From contig NZ_JAFJYC010000001.1 of the NCBI RefSeq assembly GCF_018777395.1, positions 1,116,001 through 1,180,000 on the forward strand: a stretch of DNA of 64,000 nt, read 5' to 3'. Below are positions 1-9,858 of this stretch, piece after piece (within the stretch, counting starts at the first letter, position 1; the number at the start of each line of letters is the position of its first letter). Source of the stretch: Candidatus Sodalis endolongispinus. Its GTDB lineage: Bacteria; Pseudomonadota; Gammaproteobacteria; Enterobacterales; Enterobacteriaceae. A program made the position numbers and the translations under genes. The notes below the pieces were generated by a model. The model was not told the DNA's origin. It ran no database searches and saw only the letters and a list, made by a program, of their open reading frames with translations.

Positions 1-1
1 T

Positions 2-430
2 AATGCCCTGTTCACGTCTTTGAGCCAGGCGATGCAGGAACCGGGGTTTAATTCCCGTTACCTCAGCGATATGCGCCTGTGGGTCACCCACAGTCAGTTT
101 ATTGTTGAACATATTAATGCCATGACCACGCTGGCGCGCGATCACTATATGCTGACCGCTACGCTGGCGGCCGATTATCTGGCCTCCTGCGAGGTGGCGC
201 TGCAAAGCTGTCAGCAACGGCTGGAATATGACGGACCGAGCACCGAGAACCCGGGAATTTTTAATACCGACGGTCCACAGGATCAGGCGGTAACGCTGAT
301 GGAGCGCCATCTACGGCGCATTTTGTTCCATCTCGGCGTCATGCACACCATTTCGTCGGTGGCCTGGCCGCAGCGGATGCAGCACGGGTTTTGGCTTGCG
401 CGCCGCTTGCGCGATACTCCGCCGGACTAG
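2..430 (+). CDS. yhfK: YhfK (YccS/YhfK-family membrane protein), C-terminal part only
   Basis: The reading frame is open from the left edge of the window to a TAG stop, so only about the last 142 residues are present. The block reading DMRLWVTHSQFIVEHINAMT and the later MHTISSVAWPQ closely match the cytoplasmic C-terminus of YhfK, a FUSC-type inner-membrane protein of unknown substrate (family knowledge). Its convergent position against argD is the E. coli arrangement. No lesion is visible in the visible part; whether the rest of the gene is intact cannot be judged here. Confidence 0.85.
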   Translation, partial: NALFTSLSQAMQEPGFNSRYLSDMRLWVTHSQFIVEHINAMTTLARDHYMLTATLAADYLASCEVALQSCQQRLEYDGPSTENPGIFNTDGPQDQAVTLMERHLRRILFHLGVMHTISSVAWPQRMQHGFWLARRLRDTPPD

Positions 431-499
431 CGCCGTGACAGGAGAAGCCTTCGACGGCAGTATTGCCGGTAACGCGCCGACAAACCTGCCGTCCGCCCG

Positions 500-1722
<1,223 letters not shown>

Positions 1723-1837
1723 AAGGCATTTACTCTGTCTAAGGTGTGATAAGAAATGAAAATATAGTCATGTAATATGAATAAAAAGTCACACTCACGT
1801 CAAGCGCTATTACCGTTAAAGAAAAATGATACCGGCA

Positions 1838-2419
1838 TCAGCGGTCGAGGAAATTCGCCAGCAAAGAATGACCTTGTTCACTCATAATGCTTTCAGGATG
1901 AAACTGTACACCTTCCAGCGGCAAGGAACGATGGCGGATAGCCATAATTTCATCCGGTTCGCCCTCGCGCTGGCTCCAGGCGGTCACCGCCAGACAGGAC
2001 GGTACGCTGGCGGCATCGATGATAAGCGAGTGGTAGCGTGTTACCGTCAGAGGCTGCGCCAGGCCGGCAAACACGCCTTGGCCATCGTGACGGATAACGG
2101 AGGTTTTGCCGTGCATAACCCGACGTGCACGAACGATACGCGCGCCGAACGCCTGACCGATAGCCTGATGCCCCAGACAGACCCCCAGGATCGGCATTTT
2201 GCCGGCAAAATGGCGAATAGCCGCTAGAGAGATCCCCGCTTCGTCCGTGGTGCCAGGACCGGGGGAGATGACCAGCCGCGCCGGCGCCAGCCGCTCGATA
2301 TCCGCGAGATCCAGACTGTCATGACGACGCACCGTCACTTGTGCCCCCAGTTCACAGAAATACTGATAAAGATTCCAGGTGAATGAGTCGTAATTATCGA
2401 TTATCAGCAATCCGTTCAT
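1838..2419 (-). CDS. pabA: PabA, aminodeoxychorismate synthase glutamine amidotransferase subunit
   Basis: PabA supplies ammonia from glutamine to PabB for 4-amino-4-deoxychorismate, on the way to folate. The class I amidotransferase triad is visible: nucleophile Cys in [15 protein letters not shown] (about residue 80) and His/Glu in GVQFHPES near the end. The start is placed at the ATG at 2419 ([20 protein letters not shown]), giving 193 residues against 187 in E. coli; a longer frame reaching 2461 lacks homology. The frame is intact. It sits between argD and fic as in E. coli, but is separated from fic by about 460 bases instead of a few tens. Confidence 0.95.
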   Translation of the reverse strand: MNGLLIIDNYDSFTWNLYQYFCELGAQVTVRRHDSLDLADIERLAPARLVISPGPGTTDEAGISLAAIRHFAGKMPILGVCLGHQAIGQAFGARIVRARRVMHGKTSVIRHDGQGVFAGLAQPLTVTRYHSLIIDAASVPSCLAVTAWSQREGEPDEIMAIRHRSLPLEGVQFHPESIMSEQGHSLLANFLDR

Positions 2420-2879
2420 AATCCCCCTTAAACTATAGCTCATACGCCTCTGCCGCCACACCTTCGCGCGCCGCTCGACGTCGAACTCCTATGTGCAGCG
2501 AGTGTATGATAACAGCGGCGACGTGACTACGGACATTGCCGCAAAAGTTCGGCATGAAAGGCCTTCAGGCGGTTATCCAGCGCGGAGGGGTAACCGGGTA
2601 TCGGCAGCTGAACAGCCCCGCTTTGCTGTTACCTTCAGCGGTATACGCCGGCACAGGCTGGGGTGCACCCTGCTAGCAGACGCCATTCAGCCGCGGGCAA
2701 TACGGGGGGGGCAGGGGTGGGATAGCGCGCCAGACGGCGGCGTGAGTGCCGCGCGAGCGGCAATGTCGCCGGCAGAGCCGGCCCCCGGGGGGGTCAAGAT
2801 GTCACCTTGGGATGCGAATACCCCGCGGCGGCCGATATCGCCAAAAGCACCTGACACCGCGTGGACGGTGTAACCGATA
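2420..2879. other. Non-coding spacer between pabA and fic
   Basis: About 460 GC-rich bases. Open frames exist on both strands but none resembles a known protein or has a convincing ribosome binding site. In E. coli pabA and fic are almost adjacent, so this is extra or decayed sequence. No repeat or structured RNA was recognised. Confidence 0.5.
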
Positions 2880-3473
2880 TCAGTCCGGCTCGCTCACCGA
2901 CAGCCGGAACAATGTGGCCAGCGGCGCCGGATCGCCAAACGCCCCGGCCTCGTTGGCGCGCAGCCAATCCTGCCGGTTAATGGGGCGCCAATGAATATCA
3001 TAGCCAGCATGGATAATCAGTTGCTCAAAGAAGATCCGCTGTGCCCGCCCATTTCCCTCCCGAAAGGGGTGCAACATGTTAATATCGGCGTAATAGGTTG
3101 CCAATTTTTCACAGAACGGCTCAAACGCAAGCTGGTGCAGGTAATCCTCTTCTTCCAGACGCTGCATCACCGCATTTCCTTCCGTCTCCAAATAGGCGAA
3201 GTGGTAAAAGCGGGTATCGTTTTGATAAATATCCACGCTGCGCAACTGGCCCGCCCAGGGATAAATATCCTGGAACAGCGAGTGATGAATGGCGCACAAC
3301 CAGGGTAACCACATCGTGGCCGGTCCGAGCTCCAGCGAGGCGGCGCGCAGCGCGCTCAGCGCCAATTACGCTTCTTGTAGTCCTGCAGCTTCATGAATAT
3401 TCAGGCGATTACGCAGCACCTTCAGACCTGGGTAAAAATAGGGATCGCGATCGTCGCCGATTTTATCGTTCAT
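2880..3473 (-). pseudogene. fic: Fic-domain AMP-transferase toxin, interrupted by one nonsense codon
   Basis: Fic proteins transfer AMP to target hydroxyls; in FicT/FicA modules the toxin is held by the small antitoxin YhfG. Full-length homology (198 codons) starts at the ATG at 3473 (NDKIGDDRDPYFYPG). Codon 36 (3366-3368) is TAA, followed immediately by a TTG codon and 161 uninterrupted residues that contain the complete catalytic signature HPFREGNGRAQR. The flap region (DIYQNDTRFYHFAYLE) is also present. Thus the catalytic half is undamaged but cut off from its normal start; re-initiation at TTG 3365 is conceivable but there is no clear ribosome binding site. The start overlaps the end of yhfG. 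Confidence 0.88.
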
Positions 3474-3621
3474 AATGCCTCCTCAGCGCGTCCAGACGGG
3501 CAGACAGCGCCTCGCCTTCAAGTGCGACTGGCGCAGTGTCATAGCTTTCTAGCCGGTTACTGGCGCAAAAATTTTCATTCCGTCGCTGTGCAAATAGCCG
3601 CGCTTTTTGTTTATCGGTCAT
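3463..3621 (-). CDS. yhfG: YhfG, Fic antitoxin (52 aa)
   Basis: A 52-residue frame starting at ATG 3621 (MTDKQKARLFAQRRNENFC) and ending YER, closely matching E. coli YhfG (55 aa), the antitoxin that blocks the Fic ATP site. Its TAA overlaps the fic start (TATGAACGATAA). The Fic inhibition motif (S/T)xxxE(G/N) appears as SNRLES, with Ser in the last place. The ancestral start seems to be the ATG at 3629 (ATGAAAAAATGACC), where one base is missing so that frame stops after three codons; the ATG six bases further in restores the protein. An AGGAG lies 7 bases before the old start and about 15 before the new one, so translation may be weak. Confidence 0.8.
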   Translation of the reverse strand: MTDKQKARLFAQRRNENFCASNRLESYDTAPVALEGEALSARLDALRRHYER

Positions 3622-3810
3622 TTTTTCATCAGCCGCTCCTATCAGATGCTACCAGTTTCCTGGAAAGAGTAAGTATAACCCGCATTAGCAGCTTCGCCGG
3701 GACAGGCAGAGCGGGGTCGATACAATCGGTAAAGCAGGAAAAAGGGATAGCTCACGGGGATAAATCGTCGCCAGTCATCGGCAATCGCCGGCGATCTACA
3801 GGTCAGGCAT

Positions 3811-3975
3811 AGGGCAAGCACACTGCCTTCAGCAGCCAGAGAGGATGAGGGCGAGCATCTTGCCAGCAGCAGTTAGCGACAATGAGGGCAAAGCGCCCTG
3901 CCGTTAGCAGCCAGAGAAGACAAGGCAAAGCGCCCTGCCTGCAGCCGTCCGAGAACACCAGGGCAAGCGGTATGC
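3811..3975. repeat. Degenerate tandem repeat, about 37-base unit, 4-plus copies
   Basis: Copies begin at about 3811, 3848, 3885 and 3924, with a partial copy from 3960. Each starts with AGGGCAAGC or AGGGCAAAGC-like sequence and contains a GCAGCCAGAGA or related stretch. Copies differ at many positions and the unit is not a multiple of three, so it is not a coding repeat. It lies in the 620-base gene-free spacer between yhfG and ppiA. Confidence 0.6.
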
Positions 3976-4239
3976 CGAGTTTCATTCGTCATAAGATAAG
4001 AAACACCCGGCGTCACTCTGTCTGCATAGGTGACAACTGAGAGCGGGCGCTATTTTTCACATGCAGCTGGAAGCGGCCGTCGCGGCACGGATGCGTAAAA
4101 GGAAAGCGACCGCGCCCAACGGCTGTGCAACCCACGCTAAAAGCCTGCTGCGTGGGACGTCGGTTTTAGCCCGCACCAACCCGTATAACGGCCGGGAACC
4201 GCTGTAAGCCCGAGCCGTTATGCCTCAGTGCCGCTAGGC
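3976..4239. other. Non-coding sequence downstream of ppiA
   Basis: The spacer from 3622 to 4239 holds the tandem repeat above and otherwise no recognisable gene. In E. coli fic-yhfG and ppiA are close together, so most of this looks like eroded or expanded intergenic DNA. Confidence 0.4.
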
Positions 4240-4812
4240 TTAAGGCAACACTTTGGCGGAGAGAATGACAATCGGCTTAACCGGCACGTTCTGATAGGGC
4301 CCCTCATTCTTGGTGGGTACCTGAGCGATTTTATCCGCGACCTCGATACCCTTCACCACTTTACCGAACACGGCATAGCCGAAATCGCGCTGGCCGTGAT
4401 CGAGGAACGCATTGTCCGCCACGTTAATGAAGAATTGACTGGTCGCGCTATCTTTATCAGCGGTCCGCGCCATGGCAATTGTACCGCGGGTGTTGCGCAG
4501 GCCATTGTCGGCTTCATTTTTGATTGGCGCACGGGTGGGCTTTTGCGACATGTCCTGGTTGAATCCGCCGCCCTGGATCATGAAGCCGGGGATCACGCGG
4601 TGGAAAATGGTGTTGTTATAAAACCCGCTGTTGACGTATTGCACAAAGTTGTTCACCGAAACCGGCGCTTTGGCGCTGTCCAATTCCAGCTCGATGTTGC
4701 CCGCCGAAGTCGTCAACAGCACATGGGAGTCCTGTGCTGCGGCATATGCACCCGCAGAGCAAAATGTCAGGGCAAGCAGGGTAGCAGCGGTCGCCAGAGA
4801 GCGTTTGAGCAT
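4240..4812 (-). CDS. ppiA: PpiA, periplasmic peptidyl-prolyl cis-trans isomerase (cyclophilin A)
   Basis: A cyclophilin that speeds proline isomerisation during folding of exported proteins. The ATG at 4812 gives 190 residues, exactly the E. coli length, with a signal peptide ([20 protein letters not shown], cleavage near AYA-AQ). Cyclophilin active-site blocks [14 protein letters not shown] and [15 protein letters not shown] are complete, including the catalytic Arg. The frame is intact. It is divergent from tsgA, with the 300-base region 4813-5110 holding both promoters, as in E. coli. Confidence 0.96.
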   Translation of the reverse strand: MLKRSLATAATLLALTFCSAGAYAAAQDSHVLLTTSAGNIELELDSAKAPVSVNNFVQYVNSGFYNNTIFHRVIPGFMIQGGGFNQDMSQKPTRAPIKNEADNGLRNTRGTIAMARTADKDSATSQFFINVADNAFLDHGQRDFGYAVFGKVVKGIEVADKIAQVPTKNEGPYQNVPVKPIVILSAKVLP

Positions 4813-5110
4813 AAGAATTCCTTTTAAGAGATAAGGCCACGGGAAGCGATTAGATTCTAAAGAGCCGCTTCCGGCAGTGCCAGACATTTACCTTTTTTAC
4901 GTAACGGAGTATTTACGTCGTTGCCGACCAAACTGTGATGAAACGCCCACCCTTCCCACCTGCCGCAGGTGAAGATATTATCTGCTAGACATTTAACAGC
5001 AAATAATAAATAAGCCATGATAGGATCCCTCCTCCCGCAGACAAGCAGGATGTCATTACTTAAGAGGCCAGTCTTTCATCGGTCGACATCAGATTAAAAC
5101 TAGGTTTAAA

Positions 5111-6292
5111 ATGAATAAAAACAACAAATTAAGACTAACATGGATTAGTTTCTTCTCCTATGGTCTCACGGGCGCGCTGGTCATCGTCACCGGCGTGGTA
5201 CTGGGTAACATCGCCGACTACTTCCAGTTACCCGTTTCCCGTATGAGTAATACCTTAACGTTCCTTAACTCCGGAATTTTAGCGGCGATTTTCCTCAATG
5301 CCTGGCTGATGGAAATCATCCCGCTGAAACGGCAGTTGATGTTCGGCTTTCTGTTGATGGTGCTGGCGGTGTTGGGGTTAATGAGCGGCCATAATCTGAC
5401 GATATTCTCCCTGTCGATGTTTGCCCTAGGGGTGGTCAGCGGTATCACGATGTCCATCGGCATCTATCTGATTACTCATCTGTATGCGGGGCGGCAGCGC
5501 GGCTCGCGCCTGTTGTTTACCGACTCGTTTTTCAGTATGGCCGGTACGCTATTTCCCATGCTGGCCGGCGTGCTGCTGGCGCGCCATATTACCTGGTACT
5601 GGGTGTATGCCTGTATTGGCTGGGTGTATGTGGTGATCTTTGTGCTGACTCTGCTTTCCGATTTTCCGGTGCTGAAAGCGCGCGACGCCGAGGGGACAGC
5701 TGACGCCGCAAACACGAGAGTCCTGGGGTCCGGGCGTGGCGCTGCTGGCACTGGCCGCGCTGTGTTATATCCTTGGCCAGCTCGGTTTTATCTCTTGGGT
5801 GCCGGAGTACGCGACGTCGCGTTTCAATATGGATATTCAACAGGCCGGCGGGCTGGTAGGTAACTTCTGGACCGCTTATATGATAGGGACGTGGGTCTTT
5901 AGCGCACTGCTGCGCTTCTTCGATTTGCAGCGCATCGTGACGGTGCTTGCGGCGCTGTCGGCGGCTTTCATGTATGGGTTTATCCACGCCGGCGACCCCG
6001 CTCTGTTACCCTAGTGTTTGCTGGCGCTGGGCTTTGTTTCCAGCGCGATTTACACCACGATCATTACCCTGGGCTCGCAGCAGACCCAAGTAACGTCGCC
6101 CAAGCTTATCAATTTTATCCTGACCTGCGGCACCATGTGTTGACGTTTGTCGTTACCGGTCCTATTGTGGCCCGTTACGGCGGCGGCGCGGCGCTGCAAG
6201 CCTCCAACCTGTTGTATGTGACGGTGTTTGTCCTGTGCTTGCTGCTGGGCTTTGTCAGTCGTCACCGTATCCATAGCCAGGCTGTCGGCTGA
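5111..6292 (+). pseudogene. tsgA: Broken tsgA, MFS-family inner-membrane transporter
   Basis: TsgA is a 12-helix major facilitator protein of uncertain substrate. Homology covers the full length (about 393 codons) but in changing frames. The first part (ATG 5111, [20 protein letters not shown]) is intact to about residue 195. A frameshift of net +1 near 5700-5720 moves the continuation [20 protein letters not shown] to another frame. A TAG at 6012-6014 replaces a tryptophan. A further indel near 6138-6145, where two short GGCACCAT repeats have collapsed, shifts the last part ([15 protein letters not shown] to SRHR). Three lesions put this among the more decayed genes here. Confidence 0.9.
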
Positions 6293-6298
6293 GGGTAC

Positions 6299-6332
6299 AG
6301 GCCGGCTTGTTGCCCAAGCCGGCCTCTTTCAC
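6299..6332 (+). terminator. Intrinsic-terminator-like hairpin after tsgA
   Basis: A perfect 11-base inverted repeat, AGGCCGGCTTG (6299-6309) and CAAGCCGGCCT (6315-6325) with loop TTGCC, follows the tsgA stop by 7 bases. The downstream T content is weak (CTTTC), so it may be only partly effective. Confidence 0.55.
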
Positions 6333-6664
6333 CACTCTCTCTTGCAACGGTAGCCCGGCGAGCACCGCGCGCCCAAGGCCAAACCCTTTTATGCCGACAG
6401 TGGCCGCAAAAGATCGCCGCGCCGGGTTAATGCAACTCAACATCATCTATTTGTTCACTCACCTTCATCATGTCATAGTAGTTTCGCGCGCCGTAATAGC
6501 CTGGATTGTTCTGACTCGCAATCGTTTGCTCAGTGGCATGCTGCGCCCGCATTTGTTCGCCGCCGGCAAGGACGCCCCGCCACCCCGTGCGCCTTCAGCC
6601 GCCGCGGTGTCCATGATGACCCCGAGCGCGCACACGTTACTCTTTCTCTGTCTATAAGGACCTT
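6333..6664. other. Non-coding region upstream of the nickel/cobalt transporter
   Basis: About 330 bases without a recognisable gene. It takes the place where nirB begins in E. coli. No cobalamin riboswitch core or nickel-regulator operator could be recognised with confidence. Confidence 0.4.
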
Positions 6665-6670
6665 GTGACC

Positions 6671-7681
6671 ATGACCAGATCTTCTCCCGCCGTTTCTCGC
6701 GCCCCGCTGTTATTGGCGGCGCTGATTGGGGCCAATCTGTTCAGCTGGACCTGGGCGCTGTTGGTTTTCGGCCACAATAGCGCCCTCATCGCCGCCAGCC
6801 TGCTCGCCTGGAGCTACGGCCTGCGCCATGCGGTCGATGCTGACCATATTGCCGCTATCGACACCGTGACCCGTCAATTGATGCAACAGGGCCAGCGCCC
6901 GACGGGAGTAGGCGCATTTTTTTCCCTGGGGCATTCTACGATCGTCATTCTGGCCACTTTCGCTATCGCGCTAACGGCCTCCGCCTTTCAGGCCCATATG
7001 GGTTGGCTGCATACTTACGGCGGCATGATAGGATCCGCCGTTTCCAGCGGCTTTTTGCTGCTGATGGCGCTGAGCAATCTCCTTATTCTTAAGGGCATAT
7101 GGCGCCGGTTCCGCCGGCTCAAGCAGGGAAACGGCGTGGCGCCCGAGGAGCCGCTGGGGGGCGGGCTGATGTACCGTCTGTTTGGCGCACTGATCCGATT
7201 AACGCGCAAAAGCTGGCATATGTACTTGGTGGGTTTTTTATTCGGGCTGGGGTTTGATACCGCGACCGAGGTGGGTCTATTGGGCTTGTCCGCCGCCGGC
7301 GCATCGGCGGGTATCGCTATCTGGTCGATAATGATCTTCCCGGCGCTGTTCGCCAGCGGCATGGCGCTGGTGGACACTCTGGATAACCTGATGATGATTA
7401 ACGCCTATGGCTGGGCGCTGAATAAGCCGCAGCGCAGGCTTTATTACAATATGACCGTCACCGCCACCTCGGTGCTGGTGGCGCTGTTCATCGGCGGACT
7501 TGAGGCGGCGGGACTGCTGGCGGAAAAGTTTGATCTGCATGGCGCACCCTGACGGCTGGTCGCTTCGCTCAATGATCAGTTGGGCAACGCCGGTTTTGTG
7601 GTGATTGGACTGTTTGCCGTGTGCTGGGGTATTTCGGTGCTTAACTACCGCTGGCGGCGCTATGATAAGCTCCCCGTCTGA
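6671..7681 (+). pseudogene. NiCoT-family nickel/cobalt transporter, truncated by a late TGA
   Basis: Nickel/cobalt permease of the HoxN/NixA (NiCoT) family. The signature RHAVDADHIAAIDTVTR (HX4DH in helix 2) and LVGFLFGLGFDTATEVGLLG are both present. Start is taken at ATG 6671, about 10 bases after AAGGA; a GTG at 6665 is also in frame. The frame reads 293 residues to TGA at 7550-7552, but the same frame continues for another 42 codons (SLNDQLGNAGFVVIGLFAVC, the expected last membrane helix) to a TGA at 7681. The TGA replaces what is probably tryptophan, so the last helix is lost. Only this lesion is seen; residual function cannot be excluded. Confidence 0.8.
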
Positions 7682-7748
7682 TAATGCTGCGCCCGCAGTT
7701 CAGCACGGTAAATACCACAAGCGCGCTGAAAAATGACGGTTGGCACTG

Positions 7749-7880
7749 CTGACTGTCTGTGGGCACACAGTGCCCGGCGATGGCGCCGACAGTCTGTGGG
7801 CACACAATGCCCGTCTTCCGTGCCGCCTACAGTCTATGGGCACTGTACTCGTCGTCTGCCCGTGGGCCGCAATGCCCGGC
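7749..7880. repeat. Degenerate tandem repeat, about 38-40-base unit, 3 copies
   Basis: Three diverged copies built around CTGTGGGCACACAGTGCCCG: CTGTCTGTGGGCACACAGTG at about 7752, CAGTCTGTGGGCACACAATG at 7791 and CAGTCTATGGGCACTG at 7831. The copies also carry a short internal dyad (GGGCAC/GTGCCC). No coding role is apparent. Confidence 0.5.
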
Positions 7881-7951
7881 GCGGGCGGTATTCTTCCCAG
7901 CGTGGGCGCCTTAGAGGCCAGATGCCCTGGCAGCACCCGCTGTGGTTGTCT

Positions 7952-8209
7952 TTAGCGCCGACGGTCGCTCCAGCGCGGGTGAAGCGTCTCGTTGTAGCGA
8001 TGAATGTCGTCGCGCTTCAAATCGATGTCCCGCAGCTGGTCGTCGCTAAGGACGAGCAAGATACGTTTGTCGCGCCGGTAGAGCCCACAGCGGCGAAGCC
8101 GCGCCCAGAGGCGGCGTACAAAGCCTGACCGACCCGGGGCGGCCGGGCAAACGGCGGGGTCGGATTGCGCCAATAGCAAGGCGGTACAGTATTCCGGTGA
8201 CGTTTTCAT
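7952..8209 (-). CDS. DUF1127 (YjiS-type) small protein
   Basis: An intact frame of 85 residues from ATG 8209 (an ATG at 8212 is also in frame, but AGGAG is only two bases before it). The C-terminal half has the DUF1127 pattern: Trp/Arg-rich stretch (LWARLRRCGLYRRDKRILL) followed by LSDDQLRDIDLKRDDI. Members of this family are small, often Arg-rich proteins; some have been linked to RNA or phosphate regulation, but no function can be assigned here. It is divergent from the MocR gene and shares its intergenic operator array, so it may be a target of that regulator (inference). Confidence 0.7.
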   Translation of the reverse strand: MKTSPEYCTALLLAQSDPAVCPAAPGRSGFVRRLWARLRRCGLYRRDKRILLVLSDDQLRDIDLKRDDIHRYNETLHPRWSDRRR

Positions 8210-8260
8210 CATAGCTCCTGTGGCTTGGGGACAGGACTATGATGGAAGATCGCCTCAATA

Positions 8261-8375
8261 CGGTACAGATTCAGAAAGGCACAATTTTAAGTATACAGAT
8301 TGCGATTATTTCATCTGTAATGGTATTATTACGCACGATCTGTACCGGTTTTCACGCTAACGCGGCCATCTGTAT
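8261..8375. promoter_or_regulatory. Operator array between DUF1127 gene and MocR gene
   Basis: Five copies of a TACAGAT-type element lie in 115 bases: GGTACAGAT (8262-8270) and TATACAGAT (8292-8300) in direct orientation, then CATCTGTAA (8312-8320), ATCTGTACC (8338-8346) and CATCTGTAT (8367-8375) in the opposite orientation. The outer pair CGGTACAGAT and ATCTGTACCG is a perfect 10-base inverted repeat. Such multiple direct and inverted half-sites are typical of GntR/MocR autoregulation. That the adjacent MocR protein binds them is inference. Confidence 0.6.
8300..8329 (+). promoter_or_regulatory. Candidate sigma-70 promoter for the MocR gene
   Basis: TTGCGA (8300-8305) and TATTAT (8324-8329) separated by 18 bases, inside the operator array and about 55 bases before the MocR start codon. 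Predicted by eye only. Confidence 0.4.
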
Positions 8376-8384
8376 GAGGCAACT

Positions 8385-9846
8385 ATGACCCGCTACCATC
8401 ATCTGGCCGACATCATCGGCGAACGCATCGAACAAGGGCTCTACAACCGCGGCCAACGCCTGCCATCTGTGCGCGCGCTGAGCGTGGAACATGGCTGTCA
8501 GCATCAGCACCGTACAGCAGGCCTATCGCGTGCTCGAACACCGCCAATTAATCACCGCCCGCCCCAAATACGGCTATTTCGTCTGTCAGCAACACGGACT
8601 GCCGGCGCTGCCGGAAATGTGCCGACCCGCGCAGCGACCCGTGGAAATTTCGCAATGGGATCTGGTGCTGCAACTTACCCGCACCCGTAGCGCCCGCGAC
8701 GTTATTCATTTAGGGCCCGGCGTGCCAGACGTTACTGCCACCACGCTGAAACCGCTGCGGACCCTGATGAGCCGCGTGGCGCTGCACCCGGATCTACGCA
8801 GCATGCATTATGATGAACTGAGCGGCTCCGCACCGCTGCGGCAGCAGATCGCGCGGCTGATGATAGACAGCGGCAGCCACGTAGCGCCGGAAGGGGTTAT
8901 CATCACCACCGGCTGTCACGAAGCGTTGTCTATTGCCATTCATGCGCTATGCCGGCCCGGGGATATTGTGGCGGTAGACTCACCCAGCTTTCACGGTGTC
9001 ACCCAAATCCTGAAGGGTTTCGGCATGAAGGCGATGAAAATTCCCACCGATCCCCTGACCGGTATCAGTCTGGAGGCGTTGGAACTGGCCCTCGAACAGT
9101 GGCCAATCAAGGCTATCCAATTGACGCCCAACTGCAATAATCCGCTTAGCTATATCATGCCGGACGCCCACAAGGTGGCGTTATTGACGCTGGCGCAACG
9201 TTACGATACGCCGATCATTGAAGACGATGTGTATGCCGATCTGGCCTATCACTACCCCCGCCAGCGGACAATAAAATCCTTTGACGAGGATGGGCGGGTG
9301 CTGCTGTGCAGCTCGTTTTACAAAACGCTGGCGCCGGGATTGCGTATCGGCTGGATCGAGCCAGGGCGCTATATGGAGCAGGTGCTGCACATGAAATATA
9401 TCGGCACCGGCGCCACCGCCACGCAGCCGCAGCTGGCCATCGCCGAATTTCTGCGTCAGGGGCACTACCTCAAGCACGTGAGCCGGATGCGCGCCCGCTA
9501 TCAGCTTAATCGCGACATCATGACGGAATGGGTGCAGCGGTATTTTCCGGTAGGGACCCGTATAAGCCGGCCGCAGGGCGGTTTTCTGCTGTGGATAGAG
9601 TTGCCGCCGGCGTTTGATACCGTGCGGCTGAACCGTCAATTGGAAAGCAAGGGCGTGCAGGTAGCGGTGGGACCGATTTTCTCCGCCTCCGGGAAATACC
9701 GCCACTGCCTGCGCCTCAATTATGCCAACCGTATGACGCCGGCTATCGAGGCCGCGGTAAAATGCATCGGCGAAACGGTGGCGCAGCAGCTGGAGGCCTG
9801 CGCCAAGCTGAACCCGGCAGCGGAAACGGCGCAGGACGAACAGTAA
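8385..9846 (+). pseudogene. MocR-family regulator (GntR HTH fused to aminotransferase), frameshifted in the HTH
   Basis: MocR regulators join an N-terminal winged helix-turn-helix to a PLP fold-type I aminotransferase domain. The HTH begins at ATG 8385 (MTRYHHLADIIGERIEQGLY, then GQRLPSVRALSVEHG). One extra base near 8494-8497 shifts the frame: the second recognition part VSISTVQQAYRVLEHRQLI and the whole aminotransferase domain run in another frame to 9846. The PLP-binding lysine motif CSSFYKTLAPGLRIGW is present. The span is 3n+1 bases, consistent with a one-base insertion. The domain alone (451 aa from ATG 8491) could be translated but would lack DNA binding. It resembles E. coli YdcR in layout; the effector is unknown. 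Confidence 0.82.
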
Positions 9847-9858
9847 TATCCCACCTGT

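Noticed and set aside
2493-2994. Open frames on the plus strand between pabA and fic
   Set aside because: No homology, no ribosome binding site, and they overlap the reverse of fic; typical chance frames in GC-rich DNA.
3811-3975. CRISPR array
   Set aside because: Units are contiguous, degenerate and lack unique spacers of constant length between identical repeats; no cas genes nearby. The same reasoning applies to the arrays at 7749, 30904, 39681 and 43502.
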